The notes under the pieces are model-generated. The model made no database searches and had not been told where the DNA came from. It worked only from the letters and a program-made list of their open reading frames with translations. From the NCBI GenBank assembly GCA_050953005.1, contig JBMNLV010000009.1, positions 1 to 64,000 of the forward strand: a stretch of 64,000 bases of DNA, given 5' to 3'. A program made the translations under genes and the position numbers. The DNA comes from UBA6115 sp050953005. Lineage in GTDB: Bacteria; Bacillota; Clostridia; Christensenellales; Aristaeellaceae. The first letter of the stretch is position 1. Each line of letters begins with the position of its first letter. This document shows, piece by piece, positions 28,135-36,973 of this stretch.

Positions 28135-31049
28135 GGCGAGACTCCTTTGCTCACGCTCAGGCCAAACTCCAGACGCTTGTTGGTGATCTCCCTGTCAATC
28201 AGTCTGGCGTAATCCAGAATGGTCTCTCGCGGATTGACCAAATTGTTGATTACCTTGCGCACAGCGTTTGTGATGTTGCGCGCAGTGTAGTAACCTCCCG
28301 CTACCTCACGGAAACCAACCGCCTCATCCAATGCAGTTTCCAATACCGTGATCTGACTGGCACTCCATGACAACTCACGCATGGCAGCGATATTGGCTGT
28401 GGGATAGCGCGCAGACGCGCCTAACACGGCTTCAATCTCCCTACCGAAGCGTACCTGTGCATCCCGGTCGGTCCACCAGGTCATGAAAGCCCAGGCTTTT
28501 TGCTTGACGCTTTCATCTGTTGTGGCAATCATCATGCAGCTGACGCCCTGGGAGTGAACTGCATGGTCAATGGTCATCCCACCATCCGAATCCATTCTTG
28601 GAGTGCCCGGAATCAGACAAAAATCCCACAGTCCTCGAATTTCGGGTGCGGAGACCGCCAAGAAGTTAAAAGTAGTAAAGTCTGCGATACCCAGGGGCAT
28701 TTCACCTGAACGGAAACGGCTGATGAAATCGAACTCCTTAGGGAGGCCATAATCTGTATACAGCGAAGTGAAAAAATCAAAGGCCTGAACGGCAGGTTCT
28801 TCATTTAACAGCGTGCGGGTCGCATCCGGAGTATAAATCTGTCCGCCTAGCTGGTATATCAGGGAATACAATGTGGACTGGTTGGGCGCAGCGATGGATG
28901 GATAAGGTATGCCTACGGACATGTTGTTGCCCTGGATGGTGGGCATCAGCCCAATCAGCTCATCCCAGGTTTCAGGCGCCTGCATCCCATATTCTTCCAG
29001 GATATCGCTGCGATAAAACAGTACCGAAACAACCTGGGTCTCCGGCAGACCATAAACACCACCATCCCACGAGAGGGAAGCATAGGCACTGGGGCGGAAC
29101 CTTGAAATGACTTCATCAAAATTGTCAAACTGGGTCAAATCCTCTGCAGCTTTTCGCAGGGCATAATTGACAGGGTTCCAAGAATCTGTAGACACAACCA
29201 GGTCTGGTCCATTGCCTGCTACCACAGCACCTAGCAGGGCGCTTGGATCAACCAGCTTGATGTTGACTTTGATACCGGTTTTCGGGGTGAAGCTGTCATC
29301 CACCATGGTCTTGAGCACTGTGGACTGGTCCCGTCCTGTCAGCAGCCAAACCTCTAGGGCATCCTCATCATCAAAAACATCACCCAGCGCATCATAATCC
29401 ACGAAATATGAAATAATGGTGGATTTGATTTCATGCCACAGTCCTGCAACAACATTCTCTTTCTCGCTGGCAGGCATCCTGTCCGCGCTATGAAGGAAGA
29501 TGCTGTCGATGTCCAGCTTGATTTCGCCCATAGCCTGCATCGCGGTACCAAGCGCGGTGATGTTGTCTTTAAAATTAACAAAGGATGCGGTAATGCGGTT
29601 TGGATCGCGTGAGAATTCTTCCAATTGGGTGGCCAGGGTTTGGGCGGCTGCGATTTTGTCGGATTTCTGCCCTGTGTAGGCGGCAGCTTCATCAACAATC
29701 TCGTATAGGCGCTTGCTTTCCAATGCCATGGCCTCCACTACTTCGGGATAGACCTGGTGAATATTGTAATCACGGAAAGTATCCGGATTGACGCCGGTCA
29801 ATATCAGAATCTTACGATATATCTGGTTAAGGCGGTATACGCTGTCGTCCAGCTGGGTCAGGATGGCGCCCATACCACCCAAAGTAGCTTCCAGACGAAT
29901 GGTGTGCGTTCCCTCGCTCAAATAGAACATGTAGGGCTCGCCATGTTCGTCGCTCAGGGTTTTCATCTCCCAGGCATTAGCGAACTCAAAGGGGATTTCG
30001 CTCACTTCTTCAAAAGGAATCTTTCCGTCAATCAGCAGTGTACGGCTGGATTTGCTTCCTCGCTGATAGCGTTGACGACCTTTAATAGTAATCAGATACA
30101 AACCGTCCTCAGGCACCTCAATGTCCCACTGGATCCACTGCCCGGGAATGCGCCAGGAATCTCCCCCAATATAGTTGAGCACTACGCGGCTGAGGTCACT
30201 GGGGACAGTCGCGGGGGAAGAGCGGTCATACCGCGCATAAAGCGAAGGGCTCGAGCGAAGCTGCGCAGCCTCACCTGGAATGTCAGACAGCACACCCGAG
30301 GGCTGCCCTGCAGTGCTTTTTGCAGCTTCATAATACTGCATATAGACTGGTGCTTTCTCTGGCAGACCAAGAGTCAAGCTGCGCAGCACCATGGGTTCAT
30401 TGGTGCCAACCAGACGCAGGGTGTTCTCGCCCTTGCTGAAATAGAAACGATAAGGTGCGGTTTCATAACCCAGTGGATCCTTGAAATCAACGGTCTGCCA
30501 GAAGAAAACCTCCTGCTGGGCTGGGCGAATCTGGTTGCCCTGGTTGTCGGTGCGGACAGCGCCTGCATCTGTCCACATACGGGAAAACAACAGCTTGTCC
30601 GCTCCCAGGAAGGGCACTTCACCGTTGATGTACAAGGCGCGTTCCACATCCACGCCTCGAGAGGGCAAGGTCAGGTATTCCAAGTTCAGCCGGTACATGC
30701 CTTCTTGGGGCACCTCTATTTTCCACGTGATGTCCGAACCCTCCTGTGTAAGCAAAACAGGCTGACCGTCATTATCGAATTGGACATGAACCCCCTGGGC
30801 TTGGACATAGTCCTTCAGAGAAATTGATATGCTTTCCAAAGCATCCGGTGTCTCCTCATACCGTTGCAAATACACCGCGTAGGTGTTTTGCCGTCCGATG
30901 CCAATCACAGCACGGCTTAGATTTTCTCCGCGGTATTTTTCACTAAAATCACTATGATTATCAGAAAGCGTCACCCAAGCGGCCAGTGCGCCGATAAGCA
31001 GCAAAAACACCGAGGCTGAATACCATTGTTTACTCAGCTTTCGCCGCAC
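28131..31049 (-). CDS. Large multidomain sugar-binding protein (972 residues)
   Basis: First gene of the sugar operon. A GTG start follows AAGGA at 7 nt. A membrane anchor (residues 10-28) has no lipobox cysteine. Two similar beta-sandwich modules follow, at about residues 95-235 and 300-400, sharing patterns like WKIEVPQEGMYRLNLEY and WDIEVPEDGLYLITIKG. A helical linker leads to a family 1 solute-binding domain at about 560-960 (GPDLVVSTDSWNPVNYALR). Ordinary binding proteins of this class have 400-550 residues. The extra modules may hold polysaccharide near the permease; that is inference. Confidence 0.85.
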   Translation of the reverse strand: MRRKLSKQWYSASVFLLLIGALAAWVTLSDNHSDFSEKYRGENLSRAVIGIGRQNTYAVYLQRYEETPDALESISISLKDYVQAQGVHVQFDNDGQPVLLTQEGSDITWKIEVPQEGMYRLNLEYLTLPSRGVDVERALYINGEVPFLGADKLLFSRMWTDAGAVRTDNQGNQIRPAQQEVFFWQTVDFKDPLGYETAPYRFYFSKGENTLRLVGTNEPMVLRSLTLGLPEKAPVYMQYYEAAKSTAGQPSGVLSDIPGEAAQLRSSPSLYARYDRSSPATVPSDLSRVVLNYIGGDSWRIPGQWIQWDIEVPEDGLYLITIKGRQRYQRGSKSSRTLLIDGKIPFEEVSEIPFEFANAWEMKTLSDEHGEPYMFYLSEGTHTIRLEATLGGMGAILTQLDDSVYRLNQIYRKILILTGVNPDTFRDYNIHQVYPEVVEAMALESKRLYEIVDEAAAYTGQKSDKIAAAQTLATQLEEFSRDPNRITASFVNFKDNITALGTAMQAMGEIKLDIDSIFLHSADRMPASEKENVVAGLWHEIKSTIISYFVDYDALGDVFDDEDALEVWLLTGRDQSTVLKTMVDDSFTPKTGIKVNIKLVDPSALLGAVVAGNGPDLVVSTDSWNPVNYALRKAAEDLTQFDNFDEVISRFRPSAYASLSWDGGVYGLPETQVVSVLFYRSDILEEYGMQAPETWDELIGLMPTIQGNNMSVGIPYPSIAAPNQSTLYSLIYQLGGQIYTPDATRTLLNEEPAVQAFDFFTSLYTDYGLPKEFDFISRFRSGEMPLGIADFTTFNFLAVSAPEIRGLWDFCLIPGTPRMDSDGGMTIDHAVHSQGVSCMMIATTDESVKQKAWAFMTWWTDRDAQVRFGREIEAVLGASARYPTANIAAMRELSWSASQITVLETALDEAVGFREVAGGYYTARNITNAVRKVINNLVNPRETILDYARLIDREITNKRLEFGLSVSKGVSP

Positions 31050-31222
31050 TTCCCGTTCCTTCCCGGCTCTTCGCCTGTTCGTTTGTGGTTTGTTTTTACC
31101 AAATCAACCATCAAATACTCTGAAACCTTAAGTAAACATAAGCACATCCTGAAAGATTGGAATCTGGCGTTTCCCCCTGTGCATAAGTAAATTTAGGATA
31201 AATTAATCGTTTAATATGACAT

Positions 31223-31252
31223 ATAATATCTAATACTGCACTGGCTTGTCAA
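31223..31252 (-). promoter_or_regulatory. Sigma-A promoter of the sugar operon
   Basis: On the minus strand TTGACA (31247-31252) and TATTAT (31223-31228) are 18 bp apart. It is the only strong promoter seen ahead of eleven genes running down to GH10, which makes the insertion sequence within that unit important. Confidence 0.55.
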
Positions 31253-31265
31253 GGTATATTTTAAA

Positions 31266-31286
31266 AGCGCCGCTCCGGGCGGCGCT
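31266..31286 (-). terminator. Intrinsic terminator of the zwf-cyclase operon
   Basis: An 8-bp GC-rich perfect stem, AGCGCCGC with GCGGCGCT, has a 5-nt loop and is followed on the minus strand by TTTTAAAATATA. It lies 30 bp after the cyclase stop codon. Confidence 0.85.
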
Positions 31287-31315
31287 CAAGCATCAAAATT
31301 GGCTTCATTTCTAAT

Positions 31316-31963
31316 CTATTTCCGACAAATTTCTAAAAGTACTGCACGTACAGGCGCCCCCTCTGCATCCGGGATAGACAAAGGCAGGGCAATCAGGTAA
31401 TAGCTGCCTGCCTGTACATCACGCAGGGCCAATCCTTCCAGAATCAGTACATCAGCGCTCATCAGCGCCATGTGAGTCAAATGACCGGGCTGATCACGCT
31501 CAACACCCAGGGCATCTATTCCGACTCCTGATACTTTCAATTCAGCCAGATACTCCGCCGCGTCATGACGGATATACACAAAATCCTCATCATAAACCCT
31601 TCCTGCAGAATTCTGGGTTTTCAACAGCACAAAATCGCCTGGTGCGATACTCAGCCCTTCCAGATCAGACCTGGTAATGGCATCAGCTATTCCGGTCAGA
31701 TCAAACAGTTTACAGGGTGTGATCAGCCGTTCCAGCGGGATGTCTTTTATTGTCCATCCATCCGCTATCATGTGCAGATGTGCGTCCAGGTGCGTACCGG
31801 TATGCAGGTTCATGCAAAGGGAAGATTCATTAATGCTGTCTTGGGGCATTCGACGGTCCCAGGTGTGGCTGGGGCGCTTTTCAATGCGTCCTTTGTAGGT
31901 GGCCATATGCTCATGAATAGGCATGGATATATCAATGATCTTTTTATTCTTCATCCAATTCAT
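31316..31963 (-). CDS. Cyclase-family metal hydrolase (kynurenine-formamidase-like)
   Basis: A 215-residue protein of the cyclase (PF04199) family. Its metal-binding motif is HTGTHLDAHLHM near residue 55. Family members hydrolyse amides or lactones, such as N-formylkynurenine, but the substrate here is unknown. The start is the ATG that overlaps the zwf stop (ATGA); a frame extension upstream exists but lies inside zwf. Coupling to zwf could hint at a sugar lactone substrate, since no phosphogluconolactonase gene is present; that is speculation. Confidence 0.82.
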   Translation of the reverse strand: MNWMKNKKIIDISMPIHEHMATYKGRIEKRPSHTWDRRMPQDSINESSLCMNLHTGTHLDAHLHMIADGWTIKDIPLERLITPCKLFDLTGIADAITRSDLEGLSIAPGDFVLLKTQNSAGRVYDEDFVYIRHDAAEYLAELKVSGVGIDALGVERDQPGHLTHMALMSADVLILEGLALRDVQAGSYYLIALPLSIPDAEGAPVRAVLLEICRK

Positions 31964-33498
31964 TGTCTTGCTTGTGGCGATAAATGGGGCAGATTGATCT
32001 CCCACCAGGCTCGCCCATCCTCCTTCAATAATGTATCAGCGCGCTCAGGTCCGCGGCTTCCGGCGGCATAATTCGGATAGTCTCCTGTATCCATTTTGCA
32101 TAAACGCTCAATGCTTTCAACAAACATCCATGACTGTTCCAACTCATCCCAGCGCGTAAACAAAGACGAGTTGGCACGGTAGGCTTCAAGAATCAATTGC
32201 TCATAAGCCTCGGGCACATTGCCTTGAAATCGGTTGCTTTGCGCGTAGTTTAACTCAACCTGATCAATAATAAAATCATTGCCTGGGCGTTTGGCGTTGA
32301 TTTGGAAGTATATCCCTTCGTTAGGTTGTACTTCGATGACCAAAAGATTAGGTGGCTGCTGTTTGAATTCCGGATAGAAATTAATACCGGGCAACCGCTT
32401 GAATTCTATGACAATCTGTGTGCAGCGCCTGCAAAGACGCTTACCGGCGCGGATATAAATGGGAACACCACCCCAGCGGAAATTATCAACGCTGGTACGC
32501 AGCGCGATATAGGTTGGAGTGATGGAACAGGGATTTACTTTCTCTTCCTCGCGGTAACCCGGCACCGCCTGCCCCTTGATCTCACCCGGTCCGTACTGGC
32601 CAAGCGCTATGCCGTTGCAGGCACCTTTTGGTTCATAATGCCGCAAAGCACGCAGCGCCTTCACCTTCTCATCGCGGATGGATTCGGGCGCAAGATCGGC
32701 CGGAGGTTCCATCGTGATGAGCGCCAACATCTGCAAGAGATGGTTTTGCAGCATGTCTTTGAGGATGCCGGCTTGCTCATAATATGCACCACGGCCTTCC
32801 ACACCCAAGGCTTCAGCAGCGGTAATCTGAATGTTGTCAATGTAATGATGGTTCCACAACGGTTCAAACAGAGAATTGCCAAAGCGCAAAGCCAGGATGT
32901 TCCGAATCATCTCCTTGCCCAGATAATGGTCGATGCGGTATACCTGGCGTTCTTCCAGCGAATCGGAGATGGTGGCATTGAGCGCACGGGCGCTGGCCAG
33001 GTCTGAACCAAAAGGCTTCTCAATCATCACACGATGAAGCGGATTGCGCCGCTGCGCCAGATTGTAGCGCTTGAGGTTTCCAACAATCTCACCAAAGAAT
33101 TCCGGAGCCACTGCCAGAAAAAACAAACGGATCGCCTCCTGAGCATAACCCTGTTCCGTTTGCTCCAGATACTCACGAAAGCCCGCATAGGATTCCGGCT
33201 GAGAGACAAATTCCATTTGGTAGTAGTGCAACCGGTTAAGGAAGAATTCCATTTTTTCTTTATCCATCTTTGTTCTTGAGTATTCTTTGATGGATGTACG
33301 GGCTTGCTTACGGTAGGTATCGCTACCCAGTGTTCGCCGGCCTATGGCAATCACCAAAGTTTTCTCAGGCAGCTGCAGTTCCGCAACAAGATGGCATAGC
33401 GCAGGCAGCAGCTTGCGATGCGCCAAATCCCCGGTACCCCCGAAAATTATCACGGTAAGCGCCTTGGCATGATTATTGTTGATGCTCTCTGATTTCAT
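31960..33498 (-). CDS. zwf: Glucose-6-phosphate 1-dehydrogenase
   Basis: Oxidises glucose 6-phosphate to 6-phosphogluconolactone with NADP+, the entry to the oxidative pentose phosphate pathway. The coenzyme-binding motif IIFGGTGDLAHRKLLPA is near the N-terminus and the active-site motif is RIDHYLGKEMIRN. The ATG opening MKSESIN is preferred, with AAGGA at 7 nt, over one five codons earlier; this gives 512 residues. Phosphogluconolactonase and gnd genes, common neighbours, are absent. Confidence 0.95.
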   Translation of the reverse strand: MKSESINNNHAKALTVIIFGGTGDLAHRKLLPALCHLVAELQLPEKTLVIAIGRRTLGSDTYRKQARTSIKEYSRTKMDKEKMEFFLNRLHYYQMEFVSQPESYAGFREYLEQTEQGYAQEAIRLFFLAVAPEFFGEIVGNLKRYNLAQRRNPLHRVMIEKPFGSDLASARALNATISDSLEERQVYRIDHYLGKEMIRNILALRFGNSLFEPLWNHHYIDNIQITAAEALGVEGRGAYYEQAGILKDMLQNHLLQMLALITMEPPADLAPESIRDEKVKALRALRHYEPKGACNGIALGQYGPGEIKGQAVPGYREEEKVNPCSITPTYIALRTSVDNFRWGGVPIYIRAGKRLCRRCTQIVIEFKRLPGINFYPEFKQQPPNLLVIEVQPNEGIYFQINAKRPGNDFIIDQVELNYAQSNRFQGNVPEAYEQLILEAYRANSSLFTRWDELEQSWMFVESIERLCKMDTGDYPNYAAGSRGPERADTLLKEDGRAWWEINLPHLSPQARQ

Positions 33499-33549
33499 TC
33501 CTTCTTCCTTCATGTCTTATTCTATGCCTGGTTATCCTTATTGCCGCGC

Positions 33550-33578
33550 AAACCCGGATGACCCTGCCATCCGGGTTT
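33550..33578 (-). terminator. Hairpin downstream of the repeat-protein gene
   Basis: An 11-bp perfect stem (33550-33560 with 33568-33578) with a 7-nt loop lies between the repeat protein and zwf. Its only U-run on the minus strand is the stem's own TTT, so termination strength is uncertain. Confidence 0.6.
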
Positions 33579-33598
33579 GTAAAGAACAACTGATTATA

Positions 33599-36172
33599 TT
33601 ATGGTTTGGAAATATTCTCTATACGAACAAAGCCGCGGATGGGTTTGTTCTCGTAAGTGGTTTCGATGTATGCGCGATCACTTAGATAGGCCAGCAAGGT
33701 GACCTCAGTGCCACTTTTGAGTTCAAAAATCTGCACTGGCTTGATAATGGGGTCATCAATGAAAGGTGCATCCTTGACAATGGTGACGGTCTGGCAGCCG
33801 AGATAAAGCTCCTGAACCTGCAGATCGCTTGGCAAAGCGCTCCTTTCGATGTAGCCAATGCGGTAAAGGTTATTGCTTAAGCCGTAACCGATCAAAGCCC
33901 AGTCGCCGATGGTACCCCACACACGCAAACGGCCACCCGAGACAGAAGCGCGACTGTCAGCGGCGCGCCAGTATTCGGTGCCGGGACCTGAGTAGACAGC
34001 CTGCGTGCCGCTGCGCAGGGAGAAGGTTTGATAGTCCGGAAGATGAGTCGCCTCAGTGATGGTGGACGGATCCCGGAATACAAAGACAACTTCCCTGGGG
34101 GTGGGGGTGCCATTGGCGCTGACCGTTACAGTGATCGAGGTGGCGCCTGAAACAACATAACCCGCTGGAGCAAGGCTCTTGTCAATGTCAATCCTTTTTG
34201 GAGAGGCTGAGGACACGCTCACGGTGGTTTGATGAAGGGTAGCGCCATCCTGATCCTTGTATACGACAGGTACATTCACGCTGACAGGAGGCGCGGGCGG
34301 GGTATAGGTAAAAATTACACGTCCTGGGTTTGCTGTGCCGTTAGAAGAGACTGTTAATGTGATATTCCGGTTGCCCTGAAGTATATAGCCCTTGGGTACT
34401 CGGTTGTCATCTGCCGTAACAGTATGAGAGCCCTGCGTATAATTACGCGTATAGGTATTCAGTGTCTTGCCGTCTGTGTCATTGTATATTACCTGTACTG
34501 ATACGCTGACCGGCTTGATATACAGAAAGATCACACGATCCTGAGAGACGGTGCCGTCAGGATATACGTTGACTTGGATACTGCGGGTGCTGTTGAGGAT
34601 ATACCCCTGTGGCACACGGCTATCGTCAGCGTAAATGGTGGTTGTGCCTTGCGGGAGCATTCTTTGCTCACTGAACAGCGTCTTGCCGTCGGTGTTACGG
34701 TATTCAACGCTTACTGAAACATTGACAGGCATCGCATAGGTGAAGACAACCTGGTTTTGTGATACGCTGCCATTCGAATAAACAGTAATCTGCACGTTGC
34801 GGCTGCCCTGAAGCACATAGCCAACAGGAACACGGCTGTCATCTGCGGAAACTGTCTGGATCCCCTCGCCCAGCAGGCGCGTTTCACTAAAGAGCACCTT
34901 GTTGTTGGTATCCCGATAAAGCACCTGGATACTGGCGCTGACCGGCCGCGCATAGGTAAATACCACCTGGTTTTGAGACACAGTGCCATTTGCGTATACA
35001 GTCACTTGTACATTACGGCTTCCCTGTAGCATATAGCCGCCGGGTACATTGCTGTCATTGGCAGTGATGGTATGAGTTCCTTCACTCAGCAGCCGTGTTT
35101 CGCTAAAGAACACCTTATTGCTGGTATCCCGATAAAGCACCTGGATACCCGCGCTTTGTGGCGACTTGTAGGTGAAAATGACCGTGCTTGGGAAAGTAGT
35201 GCCCTGGCTGGTGGTATAGACGACTACGTTTCTTGAAGAGGTCAATTGCAGTCCCGCGCTCACCAGGCTGTCATTGGCGGTGATGGTGGTATAGCCGGGC
35301 TGGACAACTTGGGTAAGATTACGAAGTGCATTGCCCTGTTCATCACGGTAGCTGACAGGTATTGAAAATACGGTAGGTGGAGACGTCTGGGGCGTGGTGG
35401 AGCCTCTTGCCATAAACACCACTTCCGAGGGCGAAATGCTGCCGTCATATCCGACACTGACCACTGCATCCGTTGCACCTGTTAGGGAATAACCTTGCGG
35501 CAGTCTGCTGCTGTCAGCATAAATCAGCTGTGTGCCTTGACGGACTTGCCTGTATTCACTCGCAAGAACGCGATTGAAGGAGTCCTTATAATAAACCGGC
35601 AGATACCAGGTAGTGACCGGGGGCCGGGTTGATTCAATCGCCAAAGGCTCATAACTGAAAATTACTCCGTTTGGTACTGCTTTTCCCATAGCATCAACAG
35701 ACACATAGACGCTTCGGGTGCTGGCCAGGCGATAGCCCGGCACCTGGCTATCATCAGCGGTGATGACATTTTGTCCGACCTTGACTGGCACCTGTACGGT
35801 TTTGAGCGTCTGGCCCTGTGTCGTCATATAATACACGGGCAGTGTGTACTGGGTGTTGCCCATCGGAATAGGGGAAGGGTAGGCGTAGAAATAGACCAAC
35901 CTGTTACTGACATAGCCAAAAACATTATCCGGCAACAGGATTTCATACCAGCCGCTGGCTACCTGACCGGTGGTCTGGAACAATGCTCCCGAGCGCGCGC
36001 TGGCAATGATGGGGTAGTCGGTACTGCCCCCGGAACGGATATTTACTGAGTTTGAGGCGATAATGGTGACCTCGCCCACAATAACCGTCCCATCCGCACT
36101 AACGGGCGATACAATCAGTCCAAGCAGCAGCGTTGCTGTCAGCATAAGTGTTAAAAGCTTTTTCATCTTCAA
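33599..36172 (-). CDS. Secreted SH3/MucBP-like repeat surface protein
   Basis: An 857-residue secreted protein. Signal peptide residues 1-26 end SPVSA. A bacterial SH3 domain (residues 30-95, SVNIRSGGSTDYPIIASARS) is followed by about eight repeats of roughly 70 residues. Each repeat reads like VLYRDTNNKVLFSETRLL, then ADDSRVPxGY, then NQVVFTY, in the manner of MucBP-type domains. A second SH3-like region (about 725-790) closes the protein, followed by a third at the end. There is no LPxTG motif, so cell-wall holding would rely on the SH3 domains. It may bind glycan or peptidoglycan. Confidence 0.82.
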   Translation of the reverse strand: MKMKKLLTLMLTATLLLGLIVSPVSADGTVIVGEVTIIASNSVNIRSGGSTDYPIIASARSGALFQTTGQVASGWYEILLPDNVFGYVSNRLVYFYAYPSPIPMGNTQYTLPVYYMTTQGQTLKTVQVPVKVGQNVITADDSQVPGYRLASTRSVYVSVDAMGKAVPNGVIFSYEPLAIESTRPPVTTWYLPVYYKDSFNRVLASEYRQVRQGTQLIYADSSRLPQGYSLTGATDAVVSVGYDGSISPSEVVFMARGSTTPQTSPPTVFSIPVSYRDEQGNALRNLTQVVQPGYTTITANDSLVSAGLQLTSSRNVVVYTTSQGTTFPSTVIFTYKSPQSAGIQVLYRDTSNKVFFSETRLLSEGTHTITANDSNVPGGYMLQGSRNVQVTVYANGTVSQNQVVFTYARPVSASIQVLYRDTNNKVLFSETRLLGEGIQTVSADDSRVPVGYVLQGSRNVQITVYSNGSVSQNQVVFTYAMPVNVSVSVEYRNTDGKTLFSEQRMLPQGTTTIYADDSRVPQGYILNSTRSIQVNVYPDGTVSQDRVIFLYIKPVSVSVQVIYNDTDGKTLNTYTRNYTQGSHTVTADDNRVPKGYILQGNRNITLTVSSNGTANPGRVIFTYTPPAPPVSVNVPVVYKDQDGATLHQTTVSVSSASPKRIDIDKSLAPAGYVVSGATSITVTVSANGTPTPREVVFVFRDPSTITEATHLPDYQTFSLRSGTQAVYSGPGTEYWRAADSRASVSGGRLRVWGTIGDWALIGYGLSNNLYRIGYIERSALPSDLQVQELYLGCQTVTIVKDAPFIDDPIIKPVQIFELKSGTEVTLLAYLSDRAYIETTYENKPIRGFVRIENISKP

Positions 36173-36230
36173 TCTCCTCTGTCAAGGTGTTTGTCAATTC
36201 AAGTTCAGCCAGAGTGTTGCGCTCATTGAG

Positions 36231-36257
36231 ATTATAACCGAGAGGGACTTTGTTCAA
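36231..36257 (-). promoter_or_regulatory. Possible promoter of the repeat-protein gene
   Basis: On the minus strand TTGAAC (36252-36257) and TATAAT (36231-36236) have a short 15-bp spacer. It sits in the 123-bp divergent region shared with queH, where TACAAT on the plus strand (36266-36271) may be the queH -10 box. Confidence 0.35.
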
Positions 36258-36295
36258 TCGCTTGTGGTACAATTCAATAAGGGAGGAGGGTGGTC

Positions 36296-36910
36296 ATGAG
36301 CGGAAAGGTTAACTACGATACCAAAATGCTTGAACTGGTCGCTGGTATGCAAACGCTTGGTCAACGGCCGTCTATCCTGTTGCATGTCTGCTGTGCGCCT
36401 TGCACTAGCGCCGTTGTGGAGCGTCTCATGCAGAATTTTGACATTCTGCTCTTTTTTGATAACCCTAATCTGGATACCCGGCAGGAACACGATTTGCGCG
36501 CATCGGAAACTTTGCGTTTGCTAAGTAAACTGCTGCCAGGTGCCCAGGTTATCGTCTCGCCTTACGAACCCGTTGTGTTTCAAGAGGCGGTTCGCGGGCT
36601 TGAACAGTCGCCGGAGGGCGGAACTCGTTGCGAAGCCTGCTTTCGCTTGCGTCTCTCTCGCAGCGCATCCAAGGCTGCAGAAATGAAATGTGACTGGTAT
36701 ACCACCACCTTGACCATCAGTCCACATAAAGATGCTGCCTTGCTGAATCGCCTGGGTCTCGCCGCCGGCGAAGCGGCTGGTGTCCGGTTCCTGCCCAGTG
36801 ACTTCAAAAAACGCGGAGGTTATCAGCGTTCTTTGGAGCTCAGCCGTGAGTACGGTCTGTACCGACAGGATTACTGTGGATGTGTATTTTCCAGGCGTCA
36901 CTCGCTTTAA
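36296..36910 (+). CDS. queH: Epoxyqueuosine reductase QueH
   Basis: Reduces epoxyqueuosine to queuosine in tRNA, the last step of queuosine synthesis, and is the non-cobalamin alternative to QueG. The 204-residue protein has the adjacent cysteines C32-C33 in LLHVCCAPCTSAV, a CEAC pair near residue 108 and the C-terminal DYCGCVFS; these hold a 4Fe-4S cluster and a second metal. The ATG has AGGAGG at 6 nt; an in-frame GTG two codons earlier would overlap the site. Other queuosine genes are not in the window. Confidence 0.92.
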   Translation: MSGKVNYDTKMLELVAGMQTLGQRPSILLHVCCAPCTSAVVERLMQNFDILLFFDNPNLDTRQEHDLRASETLRLLSKLLPGAQVIVSPYEPVVFQEAVRGLEQSPEGGTRCEACFRLRLSRSASKAAEMKCDWYTTTLTISPHKDAALLNRLGLAAGEAAGVRFLPSDFKKRGGYQRSLELSREYGLYRQDYCGCVFSRRHSL

Positions 36911-36973
36911 TAAACCCGATCATGATCTCCTTTCATTGCATATAACGCCCCTGGATGTTGCTTTCATGCGGCC

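Larger units (their letters stand above)
31050..31315. other. Intergenic region upstream of the sugar operon
   Basis: This 266-bp AT-rich stretch carries no gene. It holds the probable promoter of the minus-strand sugar operon (31223-31252), a leader of about 170 nt, and the terminator of the incoming cyclase-zwf transcript (31266-31286). I saw no clear catabolite-repression site or riboswitch. Confidence 0.6.

Noticed and set aside
29757..30827. 356-codon plus-strand frame opposite the 972-residue binding protein
   Set aside because: The minus-strand frame has clear domains and a ribosome binding site; the plus frame looks like an antisense shadow.
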